Counted from the stretch's first letter, positions 9,916-18,833 are shown. The stretch: DNA of 64,000 bases from Sphingomonas sp. Leaf339 (GCF_001426195.1 NZ_LMRS01000001.1:932501-996500); one strand, 5' to 3'. Translations and numbers: made by a program. Notes: a model not told the origin generated them from the letters alone.

Positions 9916-10926
9916 ATGACGGTCAAGGTAGCGATCAACGGTTTCGGGCGTATCGGCCGCCTCGTCGCGCGCGCGATCCTGGAACGCGGTGACAGCGGTC
10001 TCGACCTCGTCGCGATCAACGACCTCGCCGATGCCAAGTCGAACGCGTGGCTGTTCAGCCGCGACAGCGTCCACGGCAAATATCCGGGCGAGGTTTCGGC
10101 CGAGGGCAACGATCTGGTCGTCGACGGCAAGCGCATCCGCGTCACCGCCGAGCGTGATCCCGCCAACCTGCCGCACAAGGAACTGGGTGTCGATCTGGTG
10201 CTGGAATGCACCGGCTTCTTCACCGACAACGTGTCGTGCCAGAAGCATATCGATGCGGGCGCCAAGAAGGTGCTGATCTCGGCACCGGGCAAGAATGTCG
10301 ATCTCACCGTCGTGTTCGGCGTCAACCACGACAAGCTGACCGCCGATCACACGATCGTGTCGAACGCGTCGTGCACCACCAACTGCCTGGCGCCCGTCGC
10401 CAAGGTGCTGAACGACGCGATCGGGATCGAGCGCGGGCTGATGACCACCGTCCACGCCTATACCAACGACCAGAAGATCCTCGATCAGATCCACCCCGAT
10501 CTGCGTCGTGCCCGCGCGGCGGCGATGTCGATGATCCCGACCACCACCGGCGCGGCGCGCGCGGTGGGCGAGGTGCTGCCCGAACTGAAGGGCCGGCTCG
10601 ACGGCTCGGCGATCCGCGTCCCCGTGCCGGACGGCAGCCTGATCGACCTGACCTTCACGCCGAAGCGCGACACGACCCGTGACGAGGTGAATGCGATCCT
10701 GAAGGCTGCCTCCGAAAGCGGACCGCTGGTCGGTGTGCTGGTTTATACCGATGAACCGCTGGTCTCGATCGATATCCAGCATACGCCGCAATCGTCGACC
10801 ATCGACAGCCTGGAGACGGCGGTGCTCGACGGCAAGCTGGTCCGCGTCGTCAGCTGGTACGACAATGAATGGGGCTTCTCGAACCGCATGGTCGATACCG
10901 CGAAGGTCATGGCCTCGTTCCTGTAA
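9916..10926 (+). CDS. gap: Glyceraldehyde-3-phosphate dehydrogenase, type I
   Basis: 336 aa. NAD-binding [13 protein letters not shown] at the N-terminus, catalytic [12 protein letters not shown] (Cys153), substrate-phosphate region [15 protein letters not shown] and the C-terminal [11 protein letters not shown]. Catalyses the phosphorylating oxidation of glyceraldehyde-3-phosphate. First gene of a gap-MOSC-pgk cluster. A TTGACA at 9834-9839 could be a -35 box, but no convincing -10 follows at the right distance. Confidence 0.98.
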   Translation: MTVKVAINGFGRIGRLVARAILERGDSGLDLVAINDLADAKSNAWLFSRDSVHGKYPGEVSAEGNDLVVDGKRIRVTAERDPANLPHKELGVDLVLECTGFFTDNVSCQKHIDAGAKKVLISAPGKNVDLTVVFGVNHDKLTADHTIVSNASCTTNCLAPVAKVLNDAIGIERGLMTTVHAYTNDQKILDQIHPDLRRARAAAMSMIPTTTGAARAVGEVLPELKGRLDGSAIRVPVPDGSLIDLTFTPKRDTTRDEVNAILKAASESGPLVGVLVYTDEPLVSIDIQHTPQSSTIDSLETAVLDGKLVRVVSWYDNEWGFSNRMVDTAKVMASFL

Positions 10927-10935
10927 GCGGCTGAC

Positions 10936-11397
10936 ATGGCAGGCGTGATCGCCGGCATCGCCCGCCACGGGCGCGCCAAGGGCCCGATGGAGACGATCGA
11001 TCGGGCTGAGGTGTCGCTGGACGGCGGCATCGCCGGTGATCACCGCGGCGTGCGCAAGCCTGGCGGCTATGGCCGGCGTCAGGTGACGCTGATCGAGCGG
11101 ATCGACTGGGATGCCGCAATGGCCGAGGTCGCACGCGACCTCCCATGGTGGGAACGCCGCGCCAATCTGTTGATCGACGGGTTCGACCTGCCGCAGGTGC
11201 CGGGCACGCGGCTGCGCATCGGCGCGGACGTGGTGCTGGAGGTAACGCGCGACACCGAGCCGTGCCACCGGATGGAGGCACTGGCGCCCGGCCTGTTCGC
11301 GGCCCTGTCGCCCGATTGGCGCGGCGGCGCCTGCTCACGCGTTCTGGCCGGCGGGACGATCGTCGTCGGCGATATCATCAGGATCGAGACATCATGA
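10936..11397 (+). CDS. MOSC domain-containing protein
   Basis: 153 aa, the full length of a stand-alone MOSC domain, with GGIAGDHRG near the N-terminus and the conserved cysteine region [12 protein letters not shown] (Cys at about 111). MOSC domains handle sulfur on molybdenum cofactor or act as thiol-linked reductases. It lies 9 bp after gap and its stop overlaps the pgk start (ATGA), so it is cotranscribed with glycolytic genes. Substrate unknown. Confidence 0.88.
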   Translation: MAGVIAGIARHGRAKGPMETIDRAEVSLDGGIAGDHRGVRKPGGYGRRQVTLIERIDWDAAMAEVARDLPWWERRANLLIDGFDLPQVPGTRLRIGADVVLEVTRDTEPCHRMEALAPGLFAALSPDWRGGACSRVLAGGTIVVGDIIRIETS

Positions 11398-12584
11398 GCA
11401 AGCCATTCAAGACGCTGGACGAAATGGGCGACGTGCAGGGCAAGCGCGTACTGGTGCGCGAGGATTTGAACGTGCCGATGGCCGATGGCGCCGTCACCGA
11501 CGACACCCGGCTGCGCGCGACCGTGCCGACCGTACTGGAACTCGCCGATCGCGGTGCGATCGTGTTGGTGCTGGCGCATTTCGGACGGCCCAAGGGCGTG
11601 CCGAGCGCCGACATGTCGCTGGCCCGGATCACCAAAGCGTATGAGGGCGTGCTGGGCCGCCCCGTGCGCTACATAGATTGGGAGGGCGATGCCGCCGCCG
11701 TCGCGACGCTGCAGCCGGGCGATATCGCCGTGCTGGAGAACACGCGCTTCTTCGGTGGTGAGGAAAAGAACGACCCGGCGGTGATCGATCGCTTCGCCGC
11801 GCTGGGCGATCTGTACGTCAACGACGCCTTCTCCGCCGCGCACCGCGCCCATGCTTCGACGGAAGGGCTGGCGCACAAGCTGCCGGCCTTTGCCGGGCGG
11901 GCGATGGAGGCGGAACTCGATGCACTGGAAAAGGCGCTGGGCAAGCCGGAGCACCCCGTCGCCGCGGTGGTCGGCGGTGCCAAGGTGTCGAGCAAACTCG
12001 ACGTACTGAAGCACCTCGTGACCAAGGTCGATCACCTCATCATCGGCGGCGGCATGGCCAACACCTTCCTCGCGGCGCGCGGTGTGGATGTGGGCAAGAG
12101 CCTGTGCGAGCACGATCTCGCCAGCACCGCCGAGGAGATTCTGGACGCGGCGGATCGTGCGAACTGCACCGTGCATCTGCCCTATGACGTCGTCGTCGCG
12201 AAGGAGTTCAAACCGAACCCCGCGACCCGTACCGTCAACGTGCATGAGGTCGCGGCGGACGAGATGATCCTCGATGTCGGGCCGGCTGCGGTCGAATCGC
12301 TGGGCGACGTGCTGAAGAACTGTCGCACCCTGGTGTGGAATGGCCCGCTCGGCGCGTTCGAGACGCCGCCGTTCGACATGGCGACGGTCGCCCTGGCCCG
12401 CACCGCCGCCGCGCTGACCAGCGACGGCAGCCTCGTCTCGGTGGCCGGCGGCGGCGACACCGCCGCGGCGCTCAACCAGGCGGGGGTGGCGGGTTCGTTC
12501 ACCTTCGTCTCGACCGCCGGCGGTGCGTTCCTGGAATGGATGGAGGGCAAGGACCTGCCCGGCGTCGCCGCCCTGATGCGCTGA
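11394..12584 (+). CDS. pgk: Phosphoglycerate kinase
   Basis: 396 aa. Family signature [11 protein letters not shown] near the N-terminus, substrate histidine region LAHFGRPKG, hinge and nucleotide-binding stretch [12 protein letters not shown], and C-terminal [12 protein letters not shown]. Makes ATP from 1,3-bisphosphoglycerate. Starts at ATG 11394 inside the MOSC stop codon. A GC-rich hairpin follows the gene. Confidence 0.98.
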   Translation: MSKPFKTLDEMGDVQGKRVLVREDLNVPMADGAVTDDTRLRATVPTVLELADRGAIVLVLAHFGRPKGVPSADMSLARITKAYEGVLGRPVRYIDWEGDAAAVATLQPGDIAVLENTRFFGGEEKNDPAVIDRFAALGDLYVNDAFSAAHRAHASTEGLAHKLPAFAGRAMEAELDALEKALGKPEHPVAAVVGGAKVSSKLDVLKHLVTKVDHLIIGGGMANTFLAARGVDVGKSLCEHDLASTAEEILDAADRANCTVHLPYDVVVAKEFKPNPATRTVNVHEVAADEMILDVGPAAVESLGDVLKNCRTLVWNGPLGAFETPPFDMATVALARTAAALTSDGSLVSVAGGGDTAAALNQAGVAGSFTFVSTAGGAFLEWMEGKDLPGVAALMR

Positions 12585-12591
12585 TTGAACA

Positions 12592-12619
12592 CGCCGCCGG
12601 TTCGTTCGGGCCGGCGGCG
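12592..12619 (+). terminator. Terminator-like hairpin after pgk
   Basis: Perfect 9-bp stem CGCCGCCGG (12592-12600) / CCGGCGGCG (12611-12619) with a 10-base loop, seven bases after the pgk stop. Only a weak T-rich tail (CTCTGTAT) follows, so it may pause rather than terminate. Confidence 0.55.
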
Positions 12620-12664
12620 CTCTGTATCCGCCACGGCGGTCGGCTTGGCAGACTGTTGAACGGG

Positions 12665-12970
12665 TTCGAGCGGAGGCGCGGAGACGCGGAGAAGAAGAAA
12701 AAGGGATTGTGGCGCTGCGCGCGTTCTCAATGGGATGACTTCGAACAAATCATTGATAAATAGCGACAGTACCCATCGTTGCGAGCGGAGCGAAGCAATC
12801 CATTCCCCCGCGCGCAACACTGGATTGCTTCGCTACGCGCGCAACGACGATGGGGGATGCCGAAGCTCTGCATCGAAAGCTCCTCCGATCATCACCACGA
12901 CCGCCGGACAGCGATCCCGCCCCCCGCAAAGCGACCTCAACCACTCCGCGTCTCCGCGCCTCCGCGCGAA
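12665..12970. repeat. Long inverted repeat pair enclosing an inner hairpin
   Basis: The 22-base arm at 12670-12691 (starts GCGGAGGCGCGG, ends GACGCGGAG) returns as an exact reverse complement at 12944-12965. With five more bases (TTCGA/TTCGC) each arm is 27 bases with one mismatch. The arms are 252 bp apart. Repeats of this GCGGAGGCGCGGAG kind occur widely in sphingomonad intergenic DNA (recollection, not checked). Confidence 0.85.
12773..12855. repeat. Inner inverted repeat (GAAGCAATCC type)
   Basis: Left arm CATCGTTGCGAGCGGAGCG-AAGCAATCCA (12774-12802) pairs with the right arm TGGATTGCTTCGCTACGCGC-GCAACGACGATG (12821-12852) with a few mismatches and a 3-base slip; the loop is about 18 bases. 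This is the look of a dispersed alphaproteobacterial intergenic palindrome, nested inside the longer repeat. Confidence 0.8.
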
Positions 12971-13166
12971 CATCCCTTCTTCCCTATAGACCGCGCAGGG
13001 ATGTCCTACACGCCCACGCTCCCGTATTCTGGAGCGATGACCTGTCTCCCCCAGTCACCGCCCAAAATGCTTCTGTCCCGCCCCGTCGCCCGCGCGCGCA
13101 CGATCGCGCACGCGCGGGGGGTGTGACTTTCGGGACTTTCCGCGCGATCGATATTCTGGATGCGGG

Positions 13167-13209
13167 GTTGAACATGCGGAACCGTCCGCGTATGTTTAAC
13201 ATGTTAAAC
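13167..13209. promoter_or_regulatory. Putative operator of the RHH-MazF pair
   Basis: GTTTAACATGTTAAAC at 13194-13209 is a perfect 16-base palindrome ending one base before the GGAGG ribosome site. A related imperfect copy, GTTGAACATGCGGAAC (13167-13182, 12 of 16 matches), lies 27 bp upstream. RHH antitoxins usually bind such paired palindromes to repress their own operon, so autoregulation is inferred. Confidence 0.65.
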
Positions 13210-13219
13210 GGAGGTGCGA

Positions 13220-13456
13220 TTGCTCGGCGTCAGGCTCGATAGCGAACTGGAAGAACGGCTAGCCGCCGTAGCCCGCACGCAGGGTCGCAGCAAAAGCGAC
13301 CTCGCCCGCGAAGCCGTCCGCCGGTACGTCGACCTGTACGACGAGGCCTATCGTCGTGAGGCTCGCCGCCAGTCGCTGCGCGCATCGAAACGCGATGTGG
13401 CGGACGACTATGCCTTCTGGGAAACCATCGAGGCGAAGGATGCGGCATGGAAATAG
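13220..13456 (+). CDS. Ribbon-helix-helix antitoxin
   Basis: 78 aa. The N-terminal RHH fold is LGVRLDSELEERLAAVARTQGRSKSDLAREAVRRYV; the charged C-terminal tail (DEAYRREARRQSLRASKRDVADDYAFWETIEAKDAAWK) is the probable toxin-binding part. TTG 13220 was chosen as start because GGAGG at 13210-13214 is 5 bp from it; the in-frame GTG at 13214 overlaps that ribosome site. It overlaps the MazF gene by 10 bp. Binds DNA and neutralises the toxin (family knowledge). Confidence 0.85.
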   Translation: MLGVRLDSELEERLAAVARTQGRSKSDLAREAVRRYVDLYDEAYRREARRQSLRASKRDVADDYAFWETIEAKDAAWK

Positions 13457-13788
13457 CCCATGGCGCGATCGTCATGATCGCAGGGCCCGGTGACGAAGGG
13501 CAGGGCGAAGCGTCGGGCCGTGCCGCTGTCGTCGTCCAGGCCGACCTGTTCAACGCCGCGCACAGCACCGTGACGCTCTGCCCGCTGACCAACGTCGTCG
13601 GCGGTGAGGCGCTGTTCCGCGTCGCGATCTCGCCGCAGGAGCACACCGGCCTGACGGTGGAGTGCGAGGTGCAGGTCGATCGCATCACCTCGATCCGGCG
13701 CGAGCGGATCACCGGCGTGATCGGCCACGCTTCCGCGACCCGCATGGAGCAGGTCGATCAGGCGCTGCGGCGTTGGTTGGCCCTCTGA
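13447..13788 (+). CDS. PemK/MazF family toxin endoribonuclease
   Basis: 113 aa with the MazF barrel: HGAIVMIAGPGDEGQG, then GRAAVVVQADLFN, STVTLCPLT, the conserved VQVDRITSIRRERI and a C-terminal helix RMEQVDQALRRWL. MazF toxins cut mRNA at short sequence motifs. The overlapping RHH gene is the antitoxin. The pair is placed between pgk and fbaB in an otherwise glycolytic cluster. Confidence 0.88.
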   Translation: MEIAHGAIVMIAGPGDEGQGEASGRAAVVVQADLFNAAHSTVTLCPLTNVVGGEALFRVAISPQEHTGLTVECEVQVDRITSIRRERITGVIGHASATRMEQVDQALRRWLAL

Positions 13789-13816
13789 AACACCGATTCG
13801 AATTTCGCAGGAGACG

Positions 13817-14728
13817 ATGATGACCCCGATCGTGAAGTCCATTCTCGACAAGTACGAAGGCACCAGCCCGGCGGTGAAGGCGAACCTTGCCCGCATCCTG
13901 ATGCACGGCAAGCTAGGCGGCACGGGCAAGCTGGTGATCCTGCCGGTCGATCAGGGGTTCGAACACGGCCCGGCGCGGTCATTCGCGATCAATCCGCCGG
14001 CCTATGACCCGCACTATCATTACCACATGGCCATCGACGCCGGCCTCAGCGCCTATGCGGCGCCGCTGGGCGCGCTGGAGGCGGGGTCGGAGACGTTCGC
14101 CGGCCAGATTCCGACGATCCTGAAGCTGAACAGCTCGAATAGCTGGGCGACCTCGATCACGCAGGCTCAGACCGGCAGCGTCGAGGATGCGCTGCGGCTG
14201 GGCTGCGCGGCCATCGGCTTCACCATCTATCCGGGGTCGGACGGCATCTTTCAGTCGATCGAACAGATCCGCGCCCTGCGCGAGGAAGCGGCGGCGGCGG
14301 GGCTGGCGACGGTGATCTGGAGCTATCCGCGCGGCGGCGACCTGTCGAAGGACGGCGAACTGGCGCTGGATGTCGGTGCTTATGCCGCGCATATGGCCGC
14401 GCTGCTGGGCGCGCACATCATCAAGGTGAAGCTGCCGAGCAACCATATCGAACAGAAGGAAGCGCAGAAGAGCTACGAGGGGACCGACTGGTCGAATCAG
14501 GCGGACCGCGTGAAGCACGTCGTGCAGTCCAGCTTCGCCGGCCGGCGGATCGTGGTGTTCTCCGGCGGCGCGGCCAAGGGCGCGGACGCGGTGTATCAGG
14601 ACGCGCGCGACATCCTGGCTGGCGGTGGCTACGGATCGATCATCGGCCGCAACACCTTCCAGCGCAGCCGCGAGGATGCGTTGGCGATGCTCGCCAAGCT
14701 GATCGCCATTTACAAGGGCGAGGAGTGA
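13817..14728 (+). CDS. fbaB: Fructose-bisphosphate aldolase class I (DhnA type)
   Basis: 303 aa. The order of motifs fits the archaeal-type/DhnA class I aldolase: VILPVDQGFEHGP, LKLNSSNSW, TIYPGSDGIF, then HIIKVKLPSNH with the Schiff-base lysine, and GGYGSIIGRNTFQR at the phosphate site. Cleaves fructose-1,6-bisphosphate. AGGAG precedes the ATG at 13817. A small hairpin (TGACGG/CCGTCA, 14726-14740) includes the stop codon. Confidence 0.93.
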   Translation: MMTPIVKSILDKYEGTSPAVKANLARILMHGKLGGTGKLVILPVDQGFEHGPARSFAINPPAYDPHYHYHMAIDAGLSAYAAPLGALEAGSETFAGQIPTILKLNSSNSWATSITQAQTGSVEDALRLGCAAIGFTIYPGSDGIFQSIEQIRALREEAAAAGLATVIWSYPRGGDLSKDGELALDVGAYAAHMAALLGAHIIKVKLPSNHIEQKEAQKSYEGTDWSNQADRVKHVVQSSFAGRRIVVFSGGAAKGADAVYQDARDILAGGGYGSIIGRNTFQRSREDALAMLAKLIAIYKGEE

Positions 14729-14767
14729 CGGCTTCCGTCACGGCAAGGGTGTGGTTAGAGGGGGCGC

Positions 14768-15451
14768 ATGACTGACGACCCTCTCGGCCCGCTCGATCCC
14801 GACTTCGCGGCCTCCTTCCGCCGCCACGACCGGCGACCGCCATGCCAGCTCTATCTGGTATCGCCGCTCGATGTCGGCGGCGCCTTTCCCGATCGGCTGG
14901 CGCGGGCGCTCGACGCCGGACCGGTGGCGGCGTTCCAGTTCCGGGTGAAGGATATCGACCAGCACGAGGCGGCACGGCTCGCCGAACCGCTGCTGCGGAT
15001 CTGCAACGATCGCGACGTGGCGTTCATCGTCAACGACTCGATCGGCTTGGCCAAGCGATTGGGCGCGGACGGCGTGCATCTGGGGCAGGGCGACGGTGAC
15101 CCGCGCGAGGCACGCGACGCGTTGGGGCCGACGGCGCAGATTGGCGTGACCTGTCACGACAGCCGCCATCTGGCGATGGAGGCAGGCGAGGCGGGAGCCG
15201 ATTACGTGGCGTTCGGCAGCTTCTATCCGACGACTACTAAGGACGTGAAGCATCATCCCGACCCGGTGATCCTCAGTTGGTGGGCCACGGTGTTCGAGAT
15301 TCCGGGCGTCGCGATCGGCGGCATCACGCCGCAGAACGCGCTGCCGCTGGTGCAGGCCGGGGCCGATTTCATCGCGGCGTCCGGTTCGGTCTGGGGCGGC
15401 GACGAAGCGGCGGCGGTGCAGGCGTTCGCCGCGATATTGAAACGCGATTGA
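14768..15451 (+). CDS. thiE: Thiamine phosphate synthase
   Basis: 227-aa TIM barrel: CQLYLVSP, FQFRVKDID, FIVNDSIGLAKRLGADGVHLGQGD (phosphate site), GVTCHDS, ADYVAFGSFYPTTTK and GVAIGGITPQNA. Joins the thiazole and pyrimidine halves of thiamine. It lies 39 bp after fbaB and is probably cotranscribed; no TPP riboswitch is visible in front. Confidence 0.9.
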   Translation: MTDDPLGPLDPDFAASFRRHDRRPPCQLYLVSPLDVGGAFPDRLARALDAGPVAAFQFRVKDIDQHEAARLAEPLLRICNDRDVAFIVNDSIGLAKRLGADGVHLGQGDGDPREARDALGPTAQIGVTCHDSRHLAMEAGEAGADYVAFGSFYPTTTKDVKHHPDPVILSWWATVFEIPGVAIGGITPQNALPLVQAGADFIAASGSVWGGDEAAAVQAFAAILKRD

Positions 15452-15518
15452 GGGGCGGAGCCAAAGCGAAGGCGCGTACGTTTGATCCGATAGCGTAACA
15501 GTTCTGATCGGAGTGCCC

Positions 15519-16520
15519 ATGCGTCTTCTCTCCCTGATCCTCGCCGCCAGCGTCGTGGTGCCGGTCGCCGCATCGGCCCAGACGTCGGCAAGCCGGACGG
15601 CGCCGCTCGACCGCGATCTGCTGAAGATGCAGGTGGTGCTCGACCGGCTCGGCTTCTCGCCGGGCGTGCTGGATGGCCGGCCCGGCATGTCGCTGACTGC
15701 GGCGATTAAGGGTTTCCAGGAAAGTCGCGGCCTGCCGCTGACCGGCAAGCCAGACCCGGCGACGATGCAGGCGCTCCGTCCCTATTGGGGCACGGAAGCA
15801 ACCAAGACGCTGACGCTCAACGCCCGCGTGCTCGCCGGACCGTATCTGAACCCGATTCCCAAGGGTGAGGACGAGCAGGCCAAGCTGCCAGGCCTGTATT
15901 ATCGCAGCCCGATGGAAAAGCTGGCGGAGATGTTCCACACCACGCCCGCCGTACTGATGGAGCTGAATAGCCCCCAGACGATGCTGCGACCGGGCACTGA
16001 GGTGGTGTTTCCCAATGTCCTACCGACCAGCCGGGCCTATGACCCCGAGCGGACCGATGAATGGCGGGCGACGCTGAGCAGCCTAAACGTGGACGCGGTA
16101 CAGCCCGAGGCCGCGAAGGTTGTGGTAGACAAATCCGACAAGGTGCTGCGCGTCTATGACAAGGCCGACAAGCTGGTGGCGCAGTTTCAGGTGACGACCG
16201 GATCGGAGCATGATCCGTTGCCGATCGGGAACTGGACGATCAAGGGCGCCGACTATAATCCGAAGTTCCACTTCAACCCGGACCTGTTCTGGGACGCCAG
16301 CAAGGATGATACCAAGGCAATGCTGCCGCCGGGGCCGAATGGCCCGGTCGGCGTGGTGTGGCTCGACCTGTCGAAGGATCATTATGGCATCCACGGCACG
16401 CCGGAGCCGGCGCTGATCGGCCGGACCGAAAGCCATGGCTGCGTGCGACTGGCGAACTGGAACGCGGCACGGCTGTCGGTGATGGTGAAGCCCGGCACGC
16501 CGGTCGTCTTCCAGGAATAG
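15519..16520 (+). CDS. L,D-transpeptidase (YkuD) with peptidoglycan-binding domain
   Basis: 333 aa, exported (signal peptide MRLLSLILAASVVVPVAASA). PG_binding_1 at about residues 30-80 (LDRLGFSPGVLDGRPG ... FQESRGLPLTG), a LysM-like linker and a C-terminal YkuD domain with HGTPEP and the catalytic cysteine in SHGCVRLANW. Such enzymes make 3-3 crosslinks or anchor proteins to peptidoglycan. ATG 15519 was chosen over the in-frame GTG at 15513 because it gives a clean signal peptide. The M23 peptidase follows directly. Confidence 0.92.
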   Translation: MRLLSLILAASVVVPVAASAQTSASRTAPLDRDLLKMQVVLDRLGFSPGVLDGRPGMSLTAAIKGFQESRGLPLTGKPDPATMQALRPYWGTEATKTLTLNARVLAGPYLNPIPKGEDEQAKLPGLYYRSPMEKLAEMFHTTPAVLMELNSPQTMLRPGTEVVFPNVLPTSRAYDPERTDEWRATLSSLNVDAVQPEAAKVVVDKSDKVLRVYDKADKLVAQFQVTTGSEHDPLPIGNWTIKGADYNPKFHFNPDLFWDASKDDTKAMLPPGPNGPVGVVWLDLSKDHYGIHGTPEPALIGRTESHGCVRLANWNAARLSVMVKPGTPVVFQE

Positions 16521-16523
16521 GTG

Positions 16524-17114
16524 ATGACGAAACTGGGCTGGGGCATCCTGACCGTCATTCTGGTCGTGATGGGCCTGTTCTTGTCCATGCTGTCGTTCTC
16601 ATCGGCGCCCGAAGGAGGTTTTCGCGATCGGGTGCGGCGGGCGCTGCCATCCTTCGCTCGCCCATCACCAGGAATCTTGGCGATGCCGGTGGCGGGGGTG
16701 GCCCGCGATGCGGTGACGGACACCTGGGGCGATGCGCGGGGCGGCGGCACGCGCGGGCATCATGGAACCGACATCATGGCGCCGCGCGGCACGCCGGTAG
16801 TGGCGGCGGCGGACGGAATAGTCGAGAAGCTGTTCCAAAGCGGTCTGGGCGGCACGACCATCTATGTCCGATCCGCTGACGGGCGCTGGATCCATTATTA
16901 TGCGCATCTGGCCGGCTATGTTCCCGGTCTGCATGAGGGACAGGTGGTGAAGACGGGCGAGCAGATCGCCTATGTCGGCGATACGGGCGACGCGGGGGCG
17001 GGCAATTACCACCTACATTTCGGGGTTCAGCGGATGCATGGTGGTGAGGGATGGTGGCAGGGCGAAGACGTGAATCCATACCCCCTGCTTGCCGGAACGG
17101 CCGCACATCGCTAA
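16524..17114 (+). CDS. M23 family metallopeptidase (LytM domain), membrane-anchored
   Basis: 196 aa. One N-terminal transmembrane segment (LGWGILTVILVVMGLFLSM), then a LytM domain with zinc ligands in HHGTDIMAPRGTPV and HLHFGVQ. Peptidoglycan hydrolase or, if inactive, an amidase activator; the metal ligands seen here are intact. It starts 4 bp after the L,D-transpeptidase stop, so two cell-wall enzymes form an operon. Confidence 0.9.
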   Translation: MTKLGWGILTVILVVMGLFLSMLSFSSAPEGGFRDRVRRALPSFARPSPGILAMPVAGVARDAVTDTWGDARGGGTRGHHGTDIMAPRGTPVVAAADGIVEKLFQSGLGGTTIYVRSADGRWIHYYAHLAGYVPGLHEGQVVKTGEQIAYVGDTGDAGAGNYHLHFGVQRMHGGEGWWQGEDVNPYPLLAGTAAHR

Positions 17115-17147
17115 GTCGCCCGCTCGCTCTTTCCAGCAGGTACAGTC

Positions 17148-17711
17148 ATGAAGATCAGCGGCGTGGACATCCGTCCCGGCAACATCATCGAGTATGAAGG
17201 CGGCATCTGGCGCGCGGTCAAGATTCAGCACACCCAGCCCGGCAAGGGTGGCGCGTACATGCAAGTCGAGATGAAGAACCTGATCGACGGCCGCAAGAAC
17301 AATGTCCGTTTCCGTTCTGCCGAGACGGTCGAGCGGGTGCGCCTCGACACCAAGGATTTCCAGTTCCTGTTCAAGGATGGCGAAGCGCTGACCTTCATGG
17401 ACAAGGACAATTACGAGCAGATCACGCTAGATGCCGGCATCCTGGGCGACGCGGCGGCGTTTCTGCAGGACGGCATGGACGTGGTACTGGAATTATACGA
17501 CGAACGGCCGATTTCGGTAGAACTGCCCTCGACGATCGAGGCTACCATTGTCGAGGCCGACGCCGTGGTGAAGGGGCAGACCGCCTCGTCCAGCTACAAG
17601 CCCGCGATTCTCGATAATGGCGTCCGTATAATGGTGCCGCCGCATATCGGCGCGGGCACGCGGATCGTGGTCGATGTGTATGAGCAGACTTATGTGCGAC
17701 GTGCGGATTGA
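17148..17711 (+). CDS. efp: Elongation factor P
   Basis: 187 aa. Three beta-barrel domains; domain I carries the modification loop [10 protein letters not shown] with Lys33 at the tip, and the C-terminus ends [21 protein letters not shown] relieves ribosome stalling at polyproline stretches. Whether Lys33 is lysylated depends on epmA/epmB, which are not in this window. Confidence 0.96.
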   Translation: MKISGVDIRPGNIIEYEGGIWRAVKIQHTQPGKGGAYMQVEMKNLIDGRKNNVRFRSAETVERVRLDTKDFQFLFKDGEALTFMDKDNYEQITLDAGILGDAAAFLQDGMDVVLELYDERPISVELPSTIEATIVEADAVVKGQTASSSYKPAILDNGVRIMVPPHIGAGTRIVVDVYEQTYVRRAD

Positions 17712-17789
17712 GGCTGAGCGGGAGGGAAGGATAGCGTAGCTATTCATTCCGTCTGCCAGCCCGGCCGGCGAGCGCCGCTCGACCGACGG

Positions 17790-17856
17790 CACGGGCTTTG
17801 CCCGTGGCGGGCCGAAATTGCCCCTCTCTCCGATCCTCTCCCCTGAAGGGGAGAGG
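17790..17856. terminator. Two hairpins between efp and the IMPase gene
   Basis: CACGGGC/GCCCGTG (17790-17806, 3-base loop) and CCTCTCCCC/GGGGAGAGG (17835-17856, 4-base loop) lie in tandem. Neither has a clear T tract. They may end the efp transcript or be part of a dispersed repeat; the second ends 15 bp before the IMPase start. Confidence 0.45.
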
Positions 17857-17871
17857 GAGAAAGTAACAGAT

Positions 17872-18684
17872 ATGCCATCCCATTCCGGCCTCTTCACCAT
17901 CATCGAGCGCGCCGCCCGCAAAGCGGCGCCGCGCCTGCGTCGTGACTTCAACGAGGTCCAGCAGTTGCAGGTTAGCCGCAAGGGGCCGGCCGATTTCGTC
18001 AGCCAAGCCGACCAGCGCGCCGAGCAGACGATCTACGAGGAATTGTCGCGCGCCCGCCCGGACTGGGGTTTCCTGATGGAAGAGCGCGGCGAGGTGGCGG
18101 GCGATCCCGACAAGCCGCGCTTCATCGTCGATCCGTTGGATGGCACATCGAACTTTCTCCACGGCATCCCGCATTTCTGCATCTCGATCGCGGTCGAAGA
18201 GCCGATGCCGAACGGCAAGCGCGAGATCACGACCGCGCTCGTCTATCAGCCGTTGACCGACGAGAGCTTTTGGGCCGAAAAGGGTCGAGGCGCCTGGAAT
18301 ACCGACCAGCGGCTGCGCGTGTCGTCGCGACGTGATCTGTCGGAGGCGCTGATCGCCACCGGCATCCCGTTCATGGGCCATGGTGATTTCGCGCAGTGGA
18401 GCCGCATCTTCGGCGCGGTGGCGCCGCAGGTGGCGGGTATCCGCCGGCTGGGCGCGGCGGCGCTCGATCTGGCTTGGGTAGCAGCGGGGCGATTCGATGG
18501 TTTCTGGGAATCGGACCTGCAGCCATGGGACGTGGCGGCCGGAATGTTGCTGGTGAAGGAAGCCGGCGGTTTCGTCAGCGATTATCGTGGCGGCGACCGT
18601 CCGCTGGAGCGCAACGAGTTCCTTGCCGCGAACGATGCCCTGCATTCGAAACTGCACAAGCTCGTCGCTGGTTCGCTGCGGTAG
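17872..18684 (+). CDS. Inositol monophosphatase family protein
   Basis: 270 aa. The two signatures of the Mg-dependent family are present: IVDPLDGTSNFLHGIPHF and the C-terminal WDVAAGMLLVKEAGG. Members remove phosphate from inositol-1-phosphate or similar sugars; many also act in RNA/ribosome quality control (SuhB). Start ATG 17872 (MPSHSGLFTIIERAARKAAP) lies after the hairpins; the open frame further upstream is non-coding sequence. Confidence 0.92.
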   Translation: MPSHSGLFTIIERAARKAAPRLRRDFNEVQQLQVSRKGPADFVSQADQRAEQTIYEELSRARPDWGFLMEERGEVAGDPDKPRFIVDPLDGTSNFLHGIPHFCISIAVEEPMPNGKREITTALVYQPLTDESFWAEKGRGAWNTDQRLRVSSRRDLSEALIATGIPFMGHGDFAQWSRIFGAVAPQVAGIRRLGAAALDLAWVAAGRFDGFWESDLQPWDVAAGMLLVKEAGGFVSDYRGGDRPLERNEFLAANDALHSKLHKLVAGSLR

Positions 18685-18742
18685 AGCGATAGAGGCGGCA
18701 GCTTTGCTGTATTGATCGCAACCCAGGATAACATCGCCCTAA

Positions 18743-18758
18743 TTGCGAGTTATTCTCA
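18743..18758. promoter_or_regulatory. Fur-like site in the nuo promoter region
   Basis: TTGCGAGTTATTCTCA resembles the TGCnAATnATTCTCA type of iron-responsive site known from proteobacterial Fur targets. It lies 76 bp before nuoA, in the only sizeable non-coding gap (18685-18833) in front of the operon. The match is by eye and imperfect; iron control of the Fe-S-rich complex I would be plausible. Confidence 0.3.
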
Positions 18759-18833
18759 CACTTTCGATGCCTTGCCCGGTCATGCCGACCGGCCTAAAGC
18801 CATCTGCGTCCCTTCGCACTTGCGAGAAACCCA

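Larger units (their letters stand above)
12585..13193. other. Repeat-rich non-coding region between pgk and the toxin-antitoxin pair
   Basis: About 600 bp without a supported gene. It contains the pgk hairpin, a large outer inverted repeat (12665-12691 and 12944-12970) and an inner inverted repeat (12773-12855). From 12971 to 13166 there is only GC-rich sequence with short CGCG-type runs (for example GCGCGCACGATCGCGCACGCGCG around 13089-13111). Short frames here lack a plausible ribosome site and do not resemble proteins. Confidence 0.7.

Noticed and set aside
9739..11268. 509-aa minus-strand open frame opposite gap and the MOSC gene
   Set aside because: Shadow of two certain genes, His/Arg/Asp-rich without domains.
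12585..13220. CRISPR array or protein gene in the repeat region
   Set aside because: The repeats are inverted, not direct and evenly spaced; short frames lack ribosome sites.
14729..14767. TPP riboswitch before thiE
   Set aside because: Only 39 bp lie between fbaB and thiE, too short for the element, and no conserved core is seen.
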